From Phyllostachys edulis (taxonomy: Eukaryota > Streptophyta > Magnoliopsida > Poales > Poaceae): a stretch of 64,000 nt of DNA. A program made the position numbers and the translations under genes. This document shows, piece by piece, positions 57,920-64,000 of this stretch. Numbering within the stretch: position 1 is the stretch's first letter; every line of letters begins with the position of its first letter. Under the pieces are notes generated by a model, which was not told the origin of the DNA, ran no database searches, and saw only the letters and a program-made list of their open reading frames with translations. The stretch lies in NCBI GenBank assembly GCA_036346405.1, contig CM070553.1:74588976-74652975 (forward strand). The letters run 5' to 3'.

Positions 57920-60919
57920 TGTCACATCCTCAAGTTAATAAAGAGAATTATTATGCATCTCATGAGCATGCATCATTGATTTCAAACTTTTGCATAATTT
58001 ATTGCACTAGGAAAATCTTAAACAAGTGTTAAACCTACACTTTGTAATTCAACTCCAAAAGAAAACAGGAACAAAACTCTACGAACATCCTCTAGAAATA
58101 ATTTATTCAAATACTATAGTAATTACAATGAATTAATATAATTTTTTCCAAATTTTTGGGACTGGTTTAAACCTTGAGAAAATTCAAACATCATTTAATG
58201 ACATACACTAAGTTTGAATTTATTATATACACATTATATCATGAACAGTAGTGTTCAATAATTGTTATGGGTACTAGACCAACCCAGGAACCCCTGTGAA
58301 TTATTTCATGATTTTAGGAAATTTATTTCTATTTTTAGCACCTTGGTCAAAGTGGAGAAAACAATTTAAATCTCACTCAAACCCTAAACCTAACCAACAA
58401 GACTATTCATCTGCTCGAGTCCGACTCAAATAACCGCTCAGCCCAACCAACTAAATGCACCAGACGGAACCTCCGATCGAAATCTACTGGCGAGATCGCA
58501 GAACCCTTCGGCCCCGTCCAAAAGTTCGCGCTTAAATGTTGACCGTTCGATCGAGATCCAACGGTCCGCGTGAACTCACTTATCGTGAGCTCTTGCGCAC
58601 GCGTTGACATGCTGACGACGAGGGCCCACCTATCGGATCTGTCTCCCTCCTCTCGCTGGCGCTCTCGCAGGACAACCTCACCACGTCGCAGCCGATTCCT
58701 TCCTCGCTCCGTCGACGCTGTCAATCCACCGCGTTCGTTGGCCTATCCTGGAGCTTCCCCATCTAATGCCGCTTCCGCTCCGTCCCTCGCCCGGGGATAA
58801 TACCCCCTCTACCCCTTCAATGAAGCTCACTTCTCCTCTGTTGACCGAGGAGAGGGAGGCTGGCCTGAGCTCCCTACTCGGGTGAGTCTTCTCCGCATGG
58901 TTCCGCTCGACTCCATGTTCGACGACCTCTCTATTTTTACTAACCTCAACTCTTGTGGTTGCTTGTAGCCTTCAATCCATTGTCGAGCTCTTGGCCTGTT
59001 CCAGAGCGCGCTCCGCAGGACACCTCCGTGGATTCTCCGTGTCCGGGAGGTATTATCCTAGACCTTGCGCGTCACCTTGTGTCTCCTTACTTGCTAACCA
59101 AAACCCCTCAATCAATTTCGTTGTTGCACGACAGGGTTTCGTTAATTCGAAGGAATTGTGCTTTCGGCCCTAGGACCAACCCTTCGCCTCCTACCTTGCT
59201 CCGGTAAGGCATTTGTCAATTCCTCGGTCTTTCAGTATCCTCTTATGCTCTGTGAACCATCCCGACCATCCACTCCTCTTGGTTTTGCTCAGGGACCCCT
59301 CTCTGTGTTGAAGCTCGTCGCGGTTACTTTCTTCTCTGGTGCCGACGCAGCTCCAGCCACTCCAGCCTTCCTCGAGCACCCTCTTAGCTCAGGTAGCTCT
59401 CTCTTAGCCCCTATGACCTTGGCACCCGCTTGATTGTTGCTGCGGAGCTTCACTTAGCTGTTTGCGCGTTTGCCGTATGGGTCGCCGCCGCTCAACGCCG
59501 GCTAGCCGCCGGTACGGGCCACCATTTGTGTCGCCACCACCACTCAGAGGTGCGTAGCACTATTGCGAAGCAGATGTGTGCCTTGGTCGGCTCCGCCGTG
59601 GCGCATAGCGCCGGCGAGCCGCCGGGCAACCGCGCGAGGTCGTGTCAGACGCGGGCAGCTACTGTAGCTGTCCCGTTTATGGCAAATGACCGCCATTACT
59701 GCTAATGATTAGGTTTAGCTTTTAATCGATGTCTTAACGAAGTAATGTGTCACTGGCAAGTGGGGCTGCGCACAGGAAACGGGGGAGTTAAGTGGATGTA
59801 GCAGAGAGACTGACGGGTGGGACCGGCGACTTAAACACCGTGAGCTTCACGCTACAAGACGCAGTGGACCAGTCCTGTGGATCGGTTCACGACAAATGGG
59901 ACCCACTGTCGGATCGAAATTCAAAACCAGTTATAAATTGAAAAGCTCACTGTTCACCAGGGGCCCGCTGGTCAGTGACCGCGGCTAGAGGCACGCCCGG
60001 TAAGAAAAGTAGTAAATGAATTAGAAAATCTGAAAACGAATTATTTGTACACTGTAAAAATATGTATAATTTCAAAAATGCATAACTAATTCATCTTAAC
60101 TCCAAAATGGATGAAACCACTTCTGGTAATTTTCATTTTTAATGAACTTTATATTAAAATTGGTTTCAAACATGTCTCTATAGCAGAGAGTATTATTGTG
60201 GAGAATGATCCATTAACACTATTATTTTTACAAAAGGAAATGCTGATAACTTTAGAACTTCATAACTAAATCATGAAAATTCCAAATGAGGCAAACTCAA
60301 CTGTTCTGGTCTTGTAATAATATTCCCTATTTATCTATATAATCCTTATACCCTTCCTTGCTCTAAAAATTTTGGCCAAATAATTAAATTGCTCAATGAG
60401 AATATGCTTGAAATCTGAAATTCAAACCTTAATAACTTTTGCATACTAAATCCAAATGGAATAATTATTTCACCTAAATTCATATAAAATCATGGTTTAG
60501 CTACTATATAAAAATCATGCATTTTTGAGCATTTTGAATTTTTGAGTATTTCTCGATGCTTATTCGATACTATATTTATTTAGATACCGAGCCTATCGAT
60601 ATTGACTTATACGCTATTGAGGAAGAGCAACTGAGTTACCAGCAAGGCAAGCATCATTTGAACTTTCTTTTGCATCATATTTGATCCTAGTTTTGTTAAG
60701 TTAGTGCAATGATAATTGCTTGCATGCTATTTTGATAATGTCGCTATTTTTGTGTTGTGTAGATTAGTTATCTCCTAATTCATTGAGGTTATCCTTGAAT
60801 TAGTCCAGCACCACATGCTTAAGTTAGAATGGTTGAAATATATTGTTCGGGTTTGCTTAGCCATGCAAGTCTAGAACCGGTAGCCGATTGTCGGGAATAA
60901 CCCGACAATTATGGGATAC
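57920..60919 (+). repeat. gypsy LTR inserted in RNase H (first of the right-end cascade)
   Basis: Starts TGTCACATCCTC, followed by AAGTTAATAAAGAG and GCATGCATCATTGATTTC, which correspond to the start of the minus-strand gypsy LTR at 35935 but in plus orientation. It has the same layout: AT-rich start, GC-rich middle (58400-59960, open frames without domains), then AT-rich modules with ACTCCAAAATGGATGAAACC. It is interrupted at 60920 by another LTR start and its end is not in the window. Confidence 0.78.
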
Positions 60920-61201
60920 TGTAACATCCCGTTTCTCTTAAGTTTCTTGCCTGGTTTTCAAAATAAAAGTAACCATTTGGCTTTATTGAGAATCCAAAGC
61001 TTAACCTGACGTTTTGAAATCTGGGGAGTTCAATTGGAATTAATTAAACCTTAACTAAGTTCTTTGTTGGTGTTCCTTGCTGTTTGAGCCTCTCTGTGTG
61101 TCCCTGGGTTTGTCTCTTCTCTCTTAACTTACTTTGTTGGGCTGAATCTCTTTGAGATCCAGACCTCTCTCTTATCTCCCCTCTGTTCGAACCTCTCCCT
61201 T
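60920..61201 (+). repeat. start of a second gypsy LTR (family of 48683)
   Basis: TGTAACATCCCG, then CTTAAGTTTCTTGCC and AAAGTAACCATTTGGC follow the start of the LTR at 48683 word for word with a few changes. It is cut after 282 bp by the next LTR. Confidence 0.75.
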
Positions 61202-64000
61202 TGTCACATCCCCAAATAAATAAAAGGATTACTGTACATCTCATGATAATTTCAAATTAATAAAGCTGATTACTATGCATCTCACTAGCATGCATCATGA
61301 TTTCTAGCATTTACATTTTATATTGCACTTGGAAAATCTGTGAAAGGGATTAAACTTATATTGTAAATGGAACTTCAAAAGAAAAACCAAAACAAATGCT
61401 ACTGAAGTTTCCTTGGAAATAATTTATTCAAATACTATATTAATTATCATGAATTAATATAATTTTTCCTAAATTTTGGAACAAGTTTAAACCCTATTAA
61501 AATTCAAACCCAATTATATAACATACCCTAAGTTTGAATTTATACTATACAAATTATATCATGAACAGTATGAAATTATAATTTTTATAGATACTAGACC
61601 TTCCCAGGAACCTATGTGATTTATTTCACAATTTTAGGAATGTTATTTCTATTTTTAGCACCTTGGTCAAACTGGAGGACCAAATTTAAACTTAGTCAAA
61701 ATCCTATAACCCAAACCCGACCGACATCGTTCAAAGGGCTCTAGCCCGACGCAAAGACCCACTCGACCTAACCACCTAAGTGCACCGTTACATGCAGCCC
61801 TTGGATCTATGGGCAACGCCCAGATCTCATCGCCTTACAACCGCCCAAATCTTCCTTCAGATCTGAGCCTCTATTCTCGATCCAACGGTCGCGCCCACTC
61901 ACTTGCGCGGTGAACGCCTTGAAGGCCTTGTGTACATCGCCATCTCCGCCCACGCCGTGGTCGTCTTCGTCCCGTTGCGCCAGAGAGTCTGCCACACGCG
62001 CCGCTGTTCTCCTTCATTGCCGACGCCGGACCGCACCGCCTGGTCTCCTGCCACTCCTAGAGCTTCTCCTTAACGCCGCTGGCCGTCACGTCCCCGGGGA
62101 TAATACCCCCCTCTACGCCATCAACCAAGCTCACTTCTCCTCTGTTGACTGAGGAAGGGGAAGCTGGGTTGAGCTCTCTACGCAGGTGCGTCCCCTCCGC
62201 GTGGTGGCCCTCGTTTCAGCACTCAATACCCTCTTCATTTGTGCTGACCTTACCTCTTGATCTTGCTTGTAGCCTCTGGACCACTACGGTGCCAGTACAA
62301 GCTCTAGAGCACGCCCGGGGCTAACCTTTGTTGTCATTGCTGTCTCCGGTGAGCTCTTCTCGAAACCTTTCGCGTCACATTGTGCCTTAGGGCCTAACTA
62401 ACCTTTCCCCTCAACTAATTTGTCGGATTGTGGACAGGAGCTAGGGAATTTGGGGATTTGCCCCATTGTCGGCTAAGAACCCTATTTCGTCCCCCATTGT
62501 CGATCGGGTAAGACGTTTACCAATCCTTTGTTTTTACACCATCCCCTTATCCTCCTTAACCTCCCAAGAACACTCATTGTTCTTCGTTTTGTGCCTAGTG
62601 CCCTACCCTCGGAGAGCTTGTCGCCGCCGTCGCCATTGCCGTGGCCAAACCGCACCCGAGCTTCTCCGGCCTCTCCTGAGCCTCGGTAAGCTTCAGTGCA
62701 CCTCACTTTAGCTAATGCGCGCGCTTGTTTGCACACCGCGGAGCTCAATTAGCACATGCACGCACATCGTGGGAGCGCCGCCTAGCTCGGTAGCGTCGCC
62801 GCCATGACCCACCGGGGCTCGCCACAAGACCTTATGTCACAGAAGGAGCCGAGAACCCATTTTGCCCTTAGATTGCGCCAGTGGACCCTAGCTCCCATGA
62901 GGCTCCGGCAAGGTCGCGAGCGGGAGCTCCTTGTGTCGGAACCTCCGACCGTCATCAGAGCTCAAGTTTGAACCAAATCGCGGTTGTTTAGGGTTAACCA
63001 GGTTTAAATGCGCTTATGATTGAGCATTAATTAGCTTTGAGTGTATGACATATGGGTCCATGCACGTAAACCGAGGAGGTTAAATGCACCGGTTTAGCTT
63101 TAAGTGTATGACATGTGGGTCCTGACGGTTTAGAGTTAGGGTGGAGTTGTGGAATACGCTTTCCTTTAAGGAAAACGATTTCTTCTCGACTTACATAGAA
63201 ATCTGCGTTTTGAGTTTAAGAAAACGATTTAGCGGAATACGCTTCGTTGTAACTCTGGTTGGTCATTTTGACTGAGTCAACCGCCGACCGGGGTCCTGCT
63301 GGTCGATGACCATGCTAACAAGCCACTCGGTAAGAAAAGGTATAAATAGATTAGAAAATTCGAAATCTGTTTATTTGCACAATCGAAAAATATGTATAAC
63401 TTCAAAAATACATAACTAGATCATTTTAATTCCAAAAACAAGAAACAAGTTTTGTTAATTTTGAATCTAATTAAACTTTATTATAAAATTGGTTTCACAC
63501 ACATCACTGTTCCAGAGAAAGTATTTGGTGGAGGATAACCCCAAAACCCCAAATTATTGGTATACTAGAAAATGTTATTAACTTTAAAAATGCATAACAA
63601 ATACATCTTAACTCCAAAATGGATGAAACCACTTCTGGTAATTTTCAGTTTTATTTAACTTTATATTAAAATTGGTTTCAAACTTGTCTCTGTAGCAGAG
63701 AGTATTATTATGGAAATTGATCCATTAAAACTATTATTTTTACAAAAGGAAATGCTGATAACTTTAGAAATTCATAACTAAATCATGAAAACTCCAATTG
63801 AGGCAAACTCAACTGATTTAGTCTTGTATTAATATTATAAATTTATCCATATAATCCTTATACCCTCTACTGCTCTACAAATTTTGACCCCATAATTAAA
63901 TTAATTAAAAAGGGCATATTGAAAGCTGAAATTCAAATCGTTATAACTCTCACATGCTACATCCAAATGGAGAAATTCTTTCACCTAAATTCATCTAAAA
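61202..64000 (+). repeat. third LTR of the cascade, running off the window
   Basis: TGTCACATCCCCAAATAAATAA begins an LTR of the 57920 type: GCATGCATCATGATTTC, a GC-rich middle (61700-63330) and AT-rich modules that repeat (63400-63540 and 63590-63780). No coding domain. Continues past 64000. Confidence 0.78.

Noticed and set aside
58570..59705. Several GC-rich plus-strand frames of 72-91 codons as host gene exons
   Set aside because: They sit in the GC-rich middle of a gypsy LTR that has the same layout at 61900-62760, with no shared frame and no domain.
1..64000. tRNA, rRNA, riboswitch or bacterial-style operon features
   Set aside because: Reading both strands gave no cloverleaf, rRNA-like text or operon signals. 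The tRNA-Met-like words are retrotransposon primer-binding sites.

Overview
The window is plant nuclear DNA, most likely from a grass (Oryza-like). The reasons are CACTA transposons with GACGGTT/AACCGTC subterminal repeats, a solo LTR that begins like the RIRE1/BARE/Angela copia family, Ty3-gypsy elements with a chromodomain and 4-5 kb LTRs, and a fragment of a monocot-type CYP71 cytochrome P450. The species cannot be fixed from sequence alone. Nothing looks bacterial, organellar or viral in the ordinary sense. Almost everything is transposable-element (TE) DNA, and the P450 remnant is the only recognisable host gene.

Layout, left to right. 1-2046: end of an old LTR, then a non-autonomous CACTA-type element that carries a GC-rich foldback/minisatellite block. 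2462-6731: a 4.27 kb solo LTR (target duplication CCCGG) with a 60-bp tandem array. 7378-8606: promoter and first 333 codons of a CYP71-like gene that stops just after the I-helix. About 8922 to 48405: a nested stack whose host is a minus-strand, gag-only copia relic. That relic is split by a 26.2 kb gypsy/chromovirus (9688-35935, target duplication TCCTT) and by a 12 kb CACTA (36292-48251, target duplication GCT). The gypsy itself holds a defective SIRE/Maximus-like copia (11261-20942, TATAG) and a 710-bp solo LTR (20983-21692, AACAT) in its 3' LTR, and a 1.49 kb CACTA derivative (26511-27999, CCT) in its pol gene. The 12 kb CACTA holds a putative Helitron in an intron.

48683-57919: a plus-strand gypsy of the same LTR family as the solo LTR at 2462, with degenerate gag, protease, RT and RNase H, split by a RIRE1-like solo LTR (55512-57063, CTTAT). 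It is cut at 57919 by a cascade of LTRs inserted into LTRs that runs to the window end (57920, 60920, 61202).

No element is intact. Gag and pol frames carry stops and frameshifts, the copia lost its integrase and RT cores through two deletions, and the CACTA transposase is heavily degraded. Seven insertions have exact target duplications, and three of them restore a host TE reading frame when removed on paper, so the order of events is well supported. The most unusual observations are a long miRNA-precursor-like hairpin and a mid-element subterminal-type repeat array in the large CACTA, a 137-bp CACTA array that shares a segment with gypsy LTRs, and a GACCTCC word that pervades both the LTR and the gag linker of one gypsy family.
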